Source: Lysinibacillus pinottii (GTDB lineage Bacteria > Bacillota > Bacilli > Bacillales_A > Planococcaceae). Taken from it: DNA of 64,000 bases. The DNA is taken from assembly GCF_024753545.1 (NCBI RefSeq), contig NZ_JANTOO010000009.1, positions 62,001 through 126,000 of the forward strand. The letters run 5' to 3'. Shown one piece after another: positions 35,339 to 44,947 of this stretch. The number at the start of each line of letters is the position of its first letter. The stretch's first letter is position 1. Under the pieces are notes generated by a model that did not search any database, was not told where the DNA came from, and was given only the letters and a program-made list of their open reading frames with translations. The translations under genes and the position numbers were made by a program.

Positions 35339-36649
35339 ATGACGAAACCAGTAGTAGCCATCGTAGGTCGTCCGAACGTAGGTAAGTCGACGATTTTTAA
35401 CCGTATCGTTGGAGAGCGTGTGTCTATTGTGGAGGATATTCCAGGCGTAACACGTGATCGTATTTATAGTTCGGCAGAGTGGTTAACACATGATTTTAAT
35501 ATTATTGATACAGGTGGGATTGAAATTGGGGACGAGCCGTTTTTAGAGCAAATTCGTCAACAAGCCGAAATCGCCATTGAAGAAGCAGACGTTATTATTT
35601 TTATGACAAATGGTCGTGAAGGGGTAACCGCAGCCGATGAGCAAGTAGCTAAAATTTTATACAAAACTAAGAAACCAGTTGTTTTAGCAGTCAATAAGAT
35701 TGATAATCCTGATATGCGTGAAATGATTTATGATTTTTATGCATTGGGCTTCGGTGAGCCTTGGCCAATTTCTGGCTCTCACGGCTTAGGGTTAGGGGAT
35801 TTATTAGACGAATGTGCGAAACATTTCCCAAAAGAAGATGAAGAGCAGTACGGAGATGATGTGATTAAATTCTCATTAATCGGTCGTCCAAATGTAGGGA
35901 AATCATCTTTAGTGAATGCTTTCTTAGGTCAAGATCGAGTGATTGTAAGTAATATTGCAGGGACAACACGTGATGCAATTGACACACCTTATGCGTATGA
36001 AGATCAGGAATATGTCATTATTGATACTGCAGGTATGCGTAAAAAAGGTAAAATTTATGAGACGACAGAGAAATATTCAGTTTTGCGTGCGTTACGTGCG
36101 ATTGAACGTTCAGACGTTGTGTTAGTGGTACTGAATGCGGAAGAGGGTATTCAGGAGCAAGATAAGAAAATTGCTGGGTATGCACATGAAGCTGGAAAAG
36201 CAGTGGTGATTGTTGTCAATAAATGGGATGCTATCGAGAAAGACGAAAAAACGATGAATGTTTTTACGCAGCAAATTCGTGAGCATTTCCTATTTTTAGA
36301 CTATGCACCGATTATTTTCGTATCGGCGAATACAAAACAGCGTGTTCATCAGATTTTACCAATTATCCAACGTGTCAGTGAGAATCATGCGATGCGTATT
36401 CAATCTTCTATTTTAAACGAAGTCATAGAGGATTCTGTAGCACGTAATCCTGCGCCAACCGATAAAGGTCGTCGTTTACGTATTTACTATGCTACGCAGG
36501 TTGCGATTAAACCACCAACATTTGTGGTATTTGTCAATGAACCTGAGCTTATGCACTTCTCCTATGAACGTTTCTTAGAAAATCGTATTCGTGAAACATT
36601 CGATTTTGAAGGAACACCGATTCGTTTAATTACACGAGCACGAGCTTAA
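35339..36649 (+). CDS. der: Ribosome-assembly GTPase Der (EngA)
   Basis: A 436-aa GTPase with two tandem G domains. G1 motifs GRPNVGKSTIFN (near 10) and GRPNVGKSSLVN (near 182), switch regions with DTGG and DTAGM, and NKID / NKWD specificity motifs are all visible. A C-terminal KH-like domain (~355-436) completes it. Der is essential for 50S subunit maturation. Confidence 0.98.
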   Translation: MTKPVVAIVGRPNVGKSTIFNRIVGERVSIVEDIPGVTRDRIYSSAEWLTHDFNIIDTGGIEIGDEPFLEQIRQQAEIAIEEADVIIFMTNGREGVTAADEQVAKILYKTKKPVVLAVNKIDNPDMREMIYDFYALGFGEPWPISGSHGLGLGDLLDECAKHFPKEDEEQYGDDVIKFSLIGRPNVGKSSLVNAFLGQDRVIVSNIAGTTRDAIDTPYAYEDQEYVIIDTAGMRKKGKIYETTEKYSVLRALRAIERSDVVLVVLNAEEGIQEQDKKIAGYAHEAGKAVVIVVNKWDAIEKDEKTMNVFTQQIREHFLFLDYAPIIFVSANTKQRVHQILPIIQRVSENHAMRIQSSILNEVIEDSVARNPAPTDKGRRLRIYYATQVAIKPPTFVVFVNEPELMHFSYERFLENRIRETFDFEGTPIRLITRARA

Positions 36650-36672
36650 AGTTATAGTCATACACATACAAT

Positions 36673-36709
36673 ACGCCAACCCGACATATTTGTTGGGTGG
36701 CGTCTTTTT
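36673..36709 (+). terminator. Terminator after der
   Basis: ACGCCAACCC pairs with GGGTGGCGT (one bulge) and is followed by C then five T. Confidence 0.85.
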
Positions 36710-36756
36710 ACAAGAAAAAATTAGTGTAGACAACCCACTATAAGGGAGGATTTTTT

Positions 36757-37773
36757 ATGGAAAAAGTTTGTGTGTTAGGAGCAGGCTCTTGGGGGTCTGC
36801 GCTGGCAATGGTACTAGCGGAAAATGGCCATGATACGCTTGTATGGACACATCGAGCTGAACAGGCAGAAGAAATCAACCGTATGCATACTAATAAAAAA
36901 TATTTACCTGAAACGGTATTGCCAACAAATTTACATGCTACGAGTGATATTGCAAAGGCAGCAACACATGCTGAAACAATCGTTGTGGCTGTGCCGACAA
37001 AAGCAATTCGTGAGGTTTGTGAAAAATTGACGGCTGAATTAACAAAAAAAGTTTTATTTGTACATGTTTCAAAAGGAATTGAACCAGATTCTTTAAAGCG
37101 AATTTCTGAAATATTAGCAGAGAGCCTACCTGCTGAAAAAGTGGATGAAATTGTAGTGCTTTCAGGGCCGAGTCATGCGGAGGAAGTAGTTCTTCATCAT
37201 CCTACAACAGTTACAGCTGCATGTGCAGACATAGACGCTGCTGAAAAAGTACAGGATCTATTTATGAACCAATTCTTCCGTGTTTATACAAATGACGATG
37301 TGATCGGTGTAGAAATTGGTGGGGCACTGAAAAATGTTATCGCTTTAGCTGCAGGCATTACAGATGGCTTGAATTATGGTGATAACGCGAAAGCGGCATT
37401 AATTACGAGGGGGCTTGCGGAGATTACTCGTTTAGGTGTAAAAATGGGTGGTAATCCATTTACGTTCTCAGGCCTTACGGGCATGGGAGATTTGATTGTA
37501 ACGTGTACAAGCGTTCACTCAAGGAACTGGCGAGCAGGGAATATGTTAGGGCAGGGCATGAAGTTACAAGAGGTTCTTGATCAAATGGGAATGGTTGTAG
37601 AGGGAGTCCGGACTACAAAGGCCGCCTATCAATTAGCAGAGAAGTATGGTGTGGCAATGCCTATTTCTACGGAGCTTTATAGCGTACTCTTTAATGATGT
37701 AGAGCCGAAAGTGGCTGTTGATGCACTTATGATGCGCATGAAAAAACGTGAAATTGACGAGATGAAGCATTAA
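36757..37773 (+). CDS. gpsA: Glycerol-3-phosphate dehydrogenase [NAD(P)+]
   Basis: A 338-aa cytoplasmic enzyme reducing dihydroxyacetone phosphate to sn-glycerol-3-phosphate, the backbone for phospholipids and the acceptor for PlsY. The N-terminal GAGSWGSALAMVLAENGH binds NAD(P)H; the catalytic lysine lies in GGALKNVIALAAGITDG; GLTGMGDLIVTCTS is a family signature. GGGAGG precedes the ATG. Confidence 0.97.
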   Translation: MEKVCVLGAGSWGSALAMVLAENGHDTLVWTHRAEQAEEINRMHTNKKYLPETVLPTNLHATSDIAKAATHAETIVVAVPTKAIREVCEKLTAELTKKVLFVHVSKGIEPDSLKRISEILAESLPAEKVDEIVVLSGPSHAEEVVLHHPTTVTAACADIDAAEKVQDLFMNQFFRVYTNDDVIGVEIGGALKNVIALAAGITDGLNYGDNAKAALITRGLAEITRLGVKMGGNPFTFSGLTGMGDLIVTCTSVHSRNWRAGNMLGQGMKLQEVLDQMGMVVEGVRTTKAAYQLAEKYGVAMPISTELYSVLFNDVEPKVAVDALMMRMKKREIDEMKH

Positions 37774-37812
37774 TATTATTTTTATGATTAAATTTGTCAT
37801 GAAACGGACATA

Positions 37813-37850
37813 AATAAGGTGTCTTAGTGAATCTACTGAGACACCTTATT
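37813..37850 (+). terminator. Terminator-like stem after gpsA
   Basis: AATAAGGTGTCT pairs with AGACACCTTATT. The stem is long and perfect but the T tract is weak. Confidence 0.65.
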
Positions 37851-37996
37851 ATGTGCTATTAGTTGAATAGTGAAAGCATTTTAAAAGGTTGTCCATTTCT
37901 TGATAGTTATGGGACAACTATTTCTTTTTAACAAAGGCACATAGTATAATATACTTTGATTGTGTCTTGACATAGAAAGAAAGGTGGTTATTTGAA

Positions 37997-38209
37997 ATGG
38001 GCCCGTTAGCTCATATGCCTGCTTTAGATGTAATGTGGGTATCGTTTTATTGTATAGGTTTTATGATTATATCAGTCGGCTTAATTTATTTAGCTCGTAA
38101 CAAGATTTCAAATGTATTTTTACGAACAATCGTAAATTTATGTGCATACATACTGTTTGGACTTGGCACATTTTTAATGGTACTTATAGTTGCCACTTGG
38201 CCAGCATAA
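37997..38209 (+). CDS. yphE: YphE-like DUF2768 membrane protein
   Basis: A 70-aa protein of two membrane helices (~residues 10-30 and 45-67). Size, topology and position between gpsA and yphF match B. subtilis YphE (DUF2768), a small protein of unknown role in the spoIVA neighbourhood. GAAAGGTGG lies upstream of the ATG. Confidence 0.85.
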   Translation: MGPLAHMPALDVMWVSFYCIGFMIISVGLIYLARNKISNVFLRTIVNLCAYILFGLGTFLMVLIVATWPA

Positions 38210-38231
38210 TAAATAACGAGGTGTCAGTAAC

Positions 38232-39014
38232 ATGAAAAAACTAAGTGCTTTTCTGTTGGTAATTGCAACCGCCATATTGTTAGTCGGGTGTGCGTACCCA
38301 GAAGACGAGAAAAGGGCGAAGGTTACGCCTGATGTGGACCAACTAGCAGCTGTTCAGCGTGCTGTTAATGAATACCGGGAAGCAACTGGTGGGCTAGTAC
38401 CCATTAAAAATAGCGAATTAGATACAGATTTATATATCAAATATTTAATCGATTTTGAAAAGCTTATGCCGAAGTATTTGTCGACGATCCCTGGAAACGC
38501 CTATGAAAAAGGCGGTATATATCAGTATATTATTTGGGATCCAGAACATGATGCGACCGTTAAACTAGTAGATTTAAATGCTGCAGAGCGTATTCGTGAA
38601 ATAGGTATTCGGAAACTATCTACACAATACTTACCAATAACAGGTTCAACATCTGATAATGTGTACCAAATTAATTATAAGGATTTGGGCTATAAAACAG
38701 AGGTTACTGTGAAAAGTCCCTATTCTGGCGTCGAATTGCCGCTCTTTATGACTGGAGACGGTGAATTGCATGTAGATTATTCCATTGATTTAGGGCAACT
38801 TCTAAAAGAAGACAAGCCAGATGTCAAACCAGGTGATGATATTCGCCAATTACTTGTCGATAAATTTCCTGTAGTACCTGCCTACTCTGTTCCGTATACA
38901 GTGGATGAGAAAGGTGAGCCAGTTTATGATATGGACACTTATAAGGCAGATGTTAAGAAGGCCCAAGAACGACAAAAACAAGAGGCCGAAGCCGCCAAGA
39001 AAAAAGAAGAATAA
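38232..39014 (+). CDS. yphF: YphF-like lipoprotein
   Basis: A 260-aa lipoprotein: the signal sequence MKKLSAFLLVIATAILL ends in the lipobox LVGC (lipidated Cys near residue 20). The body is unassigned, and the C-terminus is a charged Lys/Glu/Gln tail. It matches B. subtilis YphF in position and type, and may share the yphE transcript (22-base gap). The function is unknown. Confidence 0.88.
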   Translation: MKKLSAFLLVIATAILLVGCAYPEDEKRAKVTPDVDQLAAVQRAVNEYREATGGLVPIKNSELDTDLYIKYLIDFEKLMPKYLSTIPGNAYEKGGIYQYIIWDPEHDATVKLVDLNAAERIREIGIRKLSTQYLPITGSTSDNVYQINYKDLGYKTEVTVKSPYSGVELPLFMTGDGELHVDYSIDLGQLLKEDKPDVKPGDDIRQLLVDKFPVVPAYSVPYTVDEKGEPVYDMDTYKADVKKAQERQKQEAEAAKKKEE

Positions 39015-39020
39015 TAAAAC

Positions 39021-39050
39021 AAGCTCCTTACATTTGTGAGGGGCTTTTTC
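39021..39050 (+). terminator. Terminator after yphF
   Basis: AAGCTCCTTA pairs imperfectly with TGAGGGGCTT (G-U pairs) and is followed by five T. Confidence 0.75.
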
Positions 39051-39107
39051 ATATTTGTCTACAAGCTCGCATATAGTGAAAAAGCGTAGATAAAGGAGGC
39101 AGAAACC

Positions 39108-40586
39108 TTGAGTGAAGCAGTATTTAGAGAAATTGCAGAGCGAACAAATGGCGATGTTTATATTGGTGTTGTCGGTCCAGTACGTGTAGGTAAATCAACA
39201 TTTGTAAAAAAGGTAATGGAATCCGTCGTGTTACCAAACATTGTGGATGAAACAGAAAGAATGCGAGCACAGGATGAGTTGCCACAAAGTTCTCCAGGGC
39301 CAGTCATTATGACCGCTGAGCCGAAGTTTGTGCCTGCTCAAGCAACCCGTATTGTGGTCGGTGATGATGAAATGCCATTTCAAATTCGTTTAGCAGATTG
39401 TGTGGGTTATATTATCGAAGGAACAAAAGGCTATGAAGATGAAAATGGTCCGAAATTTGTTCATACTCCTTGGCATACAGAGCCTATTCCGTTCCAGGAA
39501 GCAGCGAAAATAGGTACGGATAAAGTAATTCGCGATCATGCGAATATTGGAATAGTAGTGACGACTGATGGAACAGTTAACGGTATTAGTCGTCGAGCTG
39601 CAGAGAAGGCAGAAGAAGAGATTGTTGAGCAATTAAAAGAAATTGGCAAGCCTTTTGTCATATTACTTAATTGCCAAATGCCTGCTAGAGAAGAAACTGT
39701 TCAACTGCGTAATGAGTTGTTTGAACGTTATAATGTTCCTGTTATCGCCATTTCAATTGATCAAATGAGAGAAGCGGATATTCAGTATATTTTACAAGAG
39801 GCACTATTTGAATTCCCAATCCGGACAATTGAAGTGGAGAAGCCAGATTGGTTAGACGTGCTAGATGCCTCACATCCATTAAATGTTGCACTGATTGATT
39901 CGATGGAAGAGGTACTTTCTTCTGTTATGAAAATTAGGGATGTGCAACAAGCATCTGACGCTTTTAAAGCTATTGATTTTATAGATCAAAGTGAAGTAGT
40001 TCATGTAGATGCGGGTATTGGAACAGCTGTAATTCGTGTGTCCTTACAGGGTGAACTATATAAATCGGTTTGTAATGAATGGTTAGAGGAACCGATTGAA
40101 ACGAAAAAAGATTGGCTACTATTTATTAAGGAAGCCGCTGAGGCAAAAGAAGCTCAAAAACGCTTTAAAAGTGCCATACATGATGCGGATATGACAGGTT
40201 ATGGTGTTACATTACCAATGATGCAGGAATTTGAGCCAACAGCTCCAGAATTAATTAAGCAAAATAATTTCTTTGGTGTACGAATGAAAGCGAAGGCGCC
40301 ATCTTATCATATTATTCGTGTCGATATGGATTCAGAATTTGCCCCATTAATCGGCTCTGAGTTCCATAGTCAGCAACTTTTAAAAGATTTGAACCATGCT
40401 TATTTACATGATCGTGATGCACTATGGAATACACAGCTATTTGGAACACCATTACATGAAGTATTAAAAGAAGGTATTCGCTATAAAATGGATGCAGTTC
40501 CACCTACTGCCAAAAAACGTATGCGTCAAACGATCGAACGTATGGTAAATGAAGGGGATCGTGGGTTAGTTACCTTTATTTTATAG
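39108..40586 (+). CDS. spoIVA: Stage IV sporulation protein A (spore coat ATPase)
   Basis: A 492-aa cytosolic ATPase that polymerises around the forespore as the basement layer of the coat. The P-loop GPVRVGKSTFVKK lies near residue 22, a Walker B-like ADCVGY near 104, and the C-terminal region that contacts SpoVM ends MVNEGDRGLVTFIL. B. subtilis SpoIVA is also 492 aa. The start is TTG after AAAGGAGG. Expression is expected under sigma-E in the mother cell, though I did not verify the promoter. Confidence 0.98.
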   Translation: MSEAVFREIAERTNGDVYIGVVGPVRVGKSTFVKKVMESVVLPNIVDETERMRAQDELPQSSPGPVIMTAEPKFVPAQATRIVVGDDEMPFQIRLADCVGYIIEGTKGYEDENGPKFVHTPWHTEPIPFQEAAKIGTDKVIRDHANIGIVVTTDGTVNGISRRAAEKAEEEIVEQLKEIGKPFVILLNCQMPAREETVQLRNELFERYNVPVIAISIDQMREADIQYILQEALFEFPIRTIEVEKPDWLDVLDASHPLNVALIDSMEEVLSSVMKIRDVQQASDAFKAIDFIDQSEVVHVDAGIGTAVIRVSLQGELYKSVCNEWLEEPIETKKDWLLFIKEAAEAKEAQKRFKSAIHDADMTGYGVTLPMMQEFEPTAPELIKQNNFFGVRMKAKAPSYHIIRVDMDSEFAPLIGSEFHSQQLLKDLNHAYLHDRDALWNTQLFGTPLHEVLKEGIRYKMDAVPPTAKKRMRQTIERMVNEGDRGLVTFIL

Positions 40587-40621
40587 TGATAAAAATTAAA
40601 AAGAAGTGTAAAAAAATAGGT

Positions 40622-40660
40622 AAAGGGCTTTTCGTTTTTATGCGAAAAGTCCTTTTTTTT
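40622..40660 (+). terminator. Terminator after spoIVA
   Basis: AAAGGGCTTTTCG pairs with CGAAAAGTCCTTT, followed by a long T run. Confidence 0.9.
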
Positions 40661-40785
40661 GATTTTTTGGGTGAAAAACTGATTTTTTGGTTATAATCAT
40701 GAATGAATACAGTTGCGTAGCGGTTTTCTATGTGTTACTCTTTTTACAGAATTGGTTCATGACCCTTTGAGAGGAGGTGAATGGT

Positions 40786-41058
40786 GTGAATAAAACAGAA
40801 TTAGTAAACTCTGTTGCTGAAGCTGCAGGTCTTTCTAAAAAAGACGCTTCTAAAGCAGTTGAAGCTGTATTTGATACAATTCAAGATGCTCTTGCAAAGG
40901 GTGACAAAGTACAATTAATTGGTTTTGGTAACTTCGAAGTACGTGAACGTGCGGCTCGTAAAGGTCGTAACCCACAAACTGGTAAAGAAATCGAAATCGC
41001 TGCTAGCAAGGTGCCTGCTTTCAAACCAGGTAAAGCGCTTAAAGACGCGGTAAAATAA
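40786..41058 (+). CDS. hup: Histone-like DNA-binding protein HU
   Basis: A 90-aa nucleoid protein. It has the full HU pattern: NKTELVNSVAEAAGLSKKDA at the N-terminus, GFGNFEVRERAARKGRNPQTG forming the DNA-binding arm, and PAFKPGKALKDAVK at the end. The GTG at 40786 lies 8 bases after GAGGAGG; a GTG three codons earlier overlaps that site. The B. subtilis counterpart hbs sits at the same place. Confidence 0.97.
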   Translation: MNKTELVNSVAEAAGLSKKDASKAVEAVFDTIQDALAKGDKVQLIGFGNFEVRERAARKGRNPQTGKEIEIAASKVPAFKPGKALKDAVK

Positions 41059-41078
41059 TACACGTCTAGTAGTTACAT

Positions 41079-41120
41079 AGAGCAGTCTTCATGTTAACGA
41101 ACATGGAGACTGCTCTTTTT
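41079..41120 (+). terminator. Terminator after hup
   Basis: AGAGCAGTCT and CATGTT pair with AACATG and AGACTGCTCT (one mismatch region), followed by a T run. Confidence 0.92.
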
Positions 41121-41277
41121 AACGTCAAGTATTAATACATAATCATATAAAAGCTAGATTTGCTAACTTGCAACAAATTTTTTGTGAAACAAGTAAGTCA
41201 TTTTGCGCTTACCTTTTGGATGTGCTACGATGCATAGGGAAATGTGTAATGTTTTGATATGCAGGAGGTTTTTTTGA

Positions 41278-41847
41278 ATGTCGAATATAGATTTATTAAA
41301 AATAGAAGAAGCCGTTAAAATGATTTTAGAGGCGGTAGGTGAAGACGTAAATCGAGAAGGTTTATTAGATACACCAAAACGTGTTGCCAAAATGTATGCT
41401 GAGATGTTTAGTGGCTTACATGAGGATGCTAAAGACTATTTTAGAACAGTGTTCCACGAGGATCATGAAGAGTTGGTTCTTGTCAAAGATATTCCTTTTT
41501 ATTCGATGTGTGAGCATCATCTAGTTCCGTTTTATGGAAAAGCACATGTCGCTTACATACCGAATGACGGCATTGTGGCAGGGCTAAGCAAATTAGGTCG
41601 TGCAGTAGAAACAATTGCTCGTCGACCACAGTTGCAAGAGCGTATTACGTCTTCAGTCGCTGATACAATAATGGAAATGCTAGCACCAAAAGGGGTTTAT
41701 GTGGTGATTGAAGCTGAGCACATGTGTATGACCATGCGCGGGCTGAAAAAACCAGGCTCCAAAACCGTAACATCTGTAGCAAGAGGTGTTTACGAGGAAG
41801 ATGAAGTGAAACGTAGAGAAGTTCTATCATTTATTCAAATGTCTTAA
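41278..41847 (+). CDS. folE: GTP cyclohydrolase I
   Basis: A 189-aa cytoplasmic enzyme converting GTP to 7,8-dihydroneopterin triphosphate, the first step of folate synthesis. The zinc and catalytic motif CEHHLVPFYGKAHVAYIP lies near residue 80, and the second zinc Cys is in EHMCMTMRG. Equivalent to mtrA of B. subtilis and followed by mtrB. GGAGG precedes ATG by 9 bases. Confidence 0.97.
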   Translation: MSNIDLLKIEEAVKMILEAVGEDVNREGLLDTPKRVAKMYAEMFSGLHEDAKDYFRTVFHEDHEELVLVKDIPFYSMCEHHLVPFYGKAHVAYIPNDGIVAGLSKLGRAVETIARRPQLQERITSSVADTIMEMLAPKGVYVVIEAEHMCMTMRGLKKPGSKTVTSVARGVYEEDEVKRREVLSFIQMS

Positions 41848-41909
41848 ATTGCTTGTCTAATTATGTTATGATGAACTAAGAATTTGTCGGATTTAAGGAG
41901 TGTACAAGA

Positions 41910-42128
41910 ATGTCACAAGATTATATTGTTATTCAAGCTGAAGAAGATGGTGTACATGTCATTGGTTTAACGCGTGGAACAGATACAAAGTTCCATCATT
42001 CTGAAAAGTTAGATGCCGGCGAAGTTATGATTGCTCAATTTACAGAACACACTTCTGCGATGAAGATTCGAGGGAAAGCACAGATTCATACAGCACATGG
42101 TGTGATTAATAGTGAAGCAAAAAAATAA
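41910..42128 (+). CDS. mtrB: Trp RNA-binding attenuation protein TRAP
   Basis: A 72-aa protein forming an 11-subunit ring that, with tryptophan bound, wraps (G/U)AG repeats in trp leader RNAs. The sequence follows TRAP throughout (DYIVIQAEEDGVHVIGLTRG, KFHHSEKLDAGEV, MKIRGKAQIHT), including the RNA-contacting KIRGK. It shares the B. subtilis mtrAB arrangement. No TRAP target was found in this window. Confidence 0.97.
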   Translation: MSQDYIVIQAEEDGVHVIGLTRGTDTKFHHSEKLDAGEVMIAQFTEHTSAMKIRGKAQIHTAHGVINSEAKK

Positions 42129-42217
42129 TAAATAGACAAGATATGGTTTCATAATAGTTTTTATCCGTGCCATTTAGGCACATATAAATGAGTTAGTTGT
42201 GAAAAACTAATTATATG

Positions 42218-42256
42218 GGCAGTAGCATTCCCACCTCATGGGAAAGCTTTACTGCC
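42218..42256 (+). terminator. Stable hairpin between mtrB and hepS
   Basis: GGCAGTAGC with TTCCCA pairs with TGGGAA, GC and TACTGCC around a 5-base loop. There is no immediate T run, so a terminator is plausible but not certain. The ~250-base gap otherwise contains only the presumed hepS promoter. Confidence 0.5.
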
Positions 42257-42380
42257 TATCCTCTTGAAGTAAGCAAAATTTTTTTATTCCGCATCGTTGC
42301 GTATGCTATAATGACTCAGTAAGCAAACGTTAAGACTAAGATAGGATTAACGTATTTGAAAGTGAAATGGAGTAAGGTCT

Positions 42381-43148
42381 ATGAATGCAACATACATTCA
42401 AAATTCAATTGCCCAGTTAAAAACAGAGATTTTCATGGATGTTCGTCATAGAACTTTGCAAAAATACACAGGAATGCCTGTGCTAGATGAAAATCAATTG
42501 TTTTATTTGTTAGTCCCATTTTTGAATGGTGAAGTGTGGCAACAGGAGCAACAAGAGGCTGCCATTACTGTTGGCATTGTGTATGCGGCATTGGCGGCAC
42601 ACGATCATATAAAAGAATTAGATGCTACTTCTAAAGAACAGCAGCTAACGGTATTAGCTGGGGATTTTTATAGTGGTCGTTATTACGAAATATTAGCAAT
42701 GTCTGGAAATGTCGAATTGATACGAAAATTGTCACAAGGAATTGTGACACGATGTGAAAACCAGATAAAGGTTTATGAGGCTGAACAAAGAACGATCGAG
42801 CAATGGTATGCTTCGATGTGCAATATTGAATCAGGATTAATTGCTCAATTTTTCGAGCTTTATTCTTTTAGTGAATATATACCGTTAATGGAAAAAAGTT
42901 TATTGATTTTACGTTTAGAAAAAGAAATGACAGCTTATCAACGTGGACAATCGTCTTTAATAGGTAAGGCACTTGAAGAAAGTGTTCAACGTCATGGTAC
43001 AACTTTTCATAGCGTCATCAAGCAGAAAATAGTGCATTTAAAAATAGAGCTGTCAAAGATGGTGGAGAGTGCATCATTTTTACAAAATGATGTGAAACGA
43101 GCTTTACATGCACATGTAGAGGCTTCTATTGCTTCTACTAACGGATAA
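42381..43148 (+). CDS. hepS: Heptaprenyl diphosphate synthase component I
   Basis: A 255-aa protein, the small regulatory subunit of the two-component prenyl diphosphate synthase that makes the menaquinone side chain. It lacks DDxxD motifs, as expected for component I; FMDVRHRTLQKYTGMPV near the start and position before menG and hepT identify it. It should function only with HepT. Confidence 0.9.
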   Translation: MNATYIQNSIAQLKTEIFMDVRHRTLQKYTGMPVLDENQLFYLLVPFLNGEVWQQEQQEAAITVGIVYAALAAHDHIKELDATSKEQQLTVLAGDFYSGRYYEILAMSGNVELIRKLSQGIVTRCENQIKVYEAEQRTIEQWYASMCNIESGLIAQFFELYSFSEYIPLMEKSLLILRLEKEMTAYQRGQSSLIGKALEESVQRHGTTFHSVIKQKIVHLKIELSKMVESASFLQNDVKRALHAHVEASIASTNG

Positions 43149-43162
43149 GAGAGGTTTTCAAA

Positions 43163-43867
43163 ATGGCTAAAACGAAAGCAGAGCATGTTCATGAAGTATT
43201 TGAGAGTATCTCGGATAATTATGACAAAATGAATGGTGTTATTAGTTTCCAAATGCATATTGGTTGGCGTAACGATACCATGAAACACATGGCTGTCAAA
43301 CCGGGATCAAAGGCATTGGATGTTTGCTGTGGTACAGCAGATTGGACGATCGCATTGGCTGAGGCAGTTGGAGAAAGTGGAGAAGTTAAAGGACTCGACT
43401 TTAGTCAAAACATGCTTAAAGTTGGCGAAAAAAAAGTACAACCATATCCGCAAATTGAATTGATTCATGGAAATGCTATGGAATTACCTTTTCCAGATGA
43501 TACGTTTGATTATGTGACGATTGGTTTTGGTCTACGCAATGTACCAGATTATTTGCAAGTATTAAAGGAAATGCACCGTGTCGTAAAACCAGGTGGTATG
43601 GTTGTATGTTTAGAAACATCTCAATCTGAAATTCCTGGTTACCGTCAATTATTCCGTTTTTATTTTAAATATATAATGCCGATATTTGGTAAAATATTTG
43701 CGAAAAGTTACAAGGAGTATTCTTGGCTTCAAGAATCTGCGAATGATTTCCCAGGTATGAAAAAGTTAGCGGCATTGTTTGAGCAGGCAGGATTAGAAAA
43801 AGTAACGTACAAAGCATACAGTGGCGGGGCTGCGGCAATGCATATAGGCTTTAAAAAGATACGTTAA
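43163..43867 (+). CDS. menG: Demethylmenaquinone methyltransferase
   Basis: A 234-aa SAM-dependent methyltransferase performing the last step of menaquinone synthesis. VFESISDNYDKMNGVISFQMH opens the UbiE/MenG family pattern, SAM motif I is DVCCGTADWTIAL, and IGFGLRNVPDYLQVLKEMHRV is the second signature. It is flanked by hepS and hepT, so side-chain synthesis and ring methylation are co-expressed. Confidence 0.97.
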   Translation: MAKTKAEHVHEVFESISDNYDKMNGVISFQMHIGWRNDTMKHMAVKPGSKALDVCCGTADWTIALAEAVGESGEVKGLDFSQNMLKVGEKKVQPYPQIELIHGNAMELPFPDDTFDYVTIGFGLRNVPDYLQVLKEMHRVVKPGGMVVCLETSQSEIPGYRQLFRFYFKYIMPIFGKIFAKSYKEYSWLQESANDFPGMKKLAALFEQAGLEKVTYKAYSGGAAAMHIGFKKIR

Positions 43868-43886
43868 TGGGGGAAGGTTTTCACAC

Positions 43887-44861
43887 GTGGAAAAGATGAA
43901 GTTAAAACTACTCTATTCCGATTTGAAATCAGATATCGATATCATTGAACGAGAGTTAGAAAATGCGGTGGACTCATCTTCATATTTGATCAACGATGCT
44001 TCTCTCCATTTATTACAAGCTGGTGGCAAACGTATACGACCAATTTTTGTATTACTAGGTGCAAAATTTGGTGAATATGACATTGAGAAGATGAAGGATG
44101 TTGCAGTCCCTTTAGAACTCATTCATATGGCATCACTTGTCCATGATGATGTTATTGATGATTCCAATATGCGAAGAGGACGCCCAACTGTCAAAGCGCA
44201 ATGGAATAACCGAGTAGCAATGTACACGGGCGATTTTATTTTTGCACGTGCTCTCGAATATATTACAAAATTAGAAGACCCACTAGTTCATCAAATTTTA
44301 GCACGTACCATGGTTGAGATTTGTAACGGTGAAGTTATTCAAATTGAAGATAAATTTAGACTAGATCAAGGTTTAAAAGATTATTTTAGAAGAATCAAAC
44401 GCAAAACAGCTTTACTCATTTCCTCAAGTTGTGAGTTAGGGGCTGTGGCGGCAGGCGTTGATGCTAAAACTGTACGTCATTTAAAGCGCTTCGGCTACTT
44501 TGTGGGCATGAGCTTCCAAATTATCGACGATGTTTTAGATATAATGGCAACAGATAAGGAGCTAGGAAAGCCAGCGGGTAGTGATTTACTACAAGGCAAT
44601 ATTACCTTACCGATTCTCTTGTTAAAGGATGATCCGGAGATGCAGCCTTATTTAGTAAAAGTATTTGCCGGTACATTAACAGAAGTCGAACGTCAAAATA
44701 TGTTGCACTATGTGCGTAAATCTCATGCAATTGAGCAAGCTAATCGTATGAGTGATAAATACTTGAAAAAAGCTTTACAAGAAATAGATGCCTTACCAAA
44801 ACATCCCGTAAAGAAAAAGCTACGTGATGTCGCATTGTTTATGGGTAAGCGCAAATTCTAG
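43887..44861 (+). CDS. hepT: Heptaprenyl diphosphate synthase component II
   Basis: A 324-aa catalytic prenyltransferase. The first aspartate-rich motif lies in LVHDDVIDDSNMRRGRPT (near residue 90) and the second in FQIIDDVLDIMA (near 213). It condenses isopentenyl diphosphate onto farnesyl diphosphate to give the polyprenyl side chain for menaquinone. The start is GTG with GGGGGAAGG upstream. Confidence 0.96.
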   Translation: MEKMKLKLLYSDLKSDIDIIERELENAVDSSSYLINDASLHLLQAGGKRIRPIFVLLGAKFGEYDIEKMKDVAVPLELIHMASLVHDDVIDDSNMRRGRPTVKAQWNNRVAMYTGDFIFARALEYITKLEDPLVHQILARTMVEICNGEVIQIEDKFRLDQGLKDYFRRIKRKTALLISSSCELGAVAAGVDAKTVRHLKRFGYFVGMSFQIIDDVLDIMATDKELGKPAGSDLLQGNITLPILLLKDDPEMQPYLVKVFAGTLTEVERQNMLHYVRKSHAIEQANRMSDKYLKKALQEIDALPKHPVKKKLRDVALFMGKRKF

Positions 44862-44947
44862 CTTTTTGTTGTACAAAGTCGCGTTTTTTGTTAATATTTA
44901 TCGGTAGGTGTAAAACCTGTTAGAAGAACTTAAGGAGTGTTTTAAAC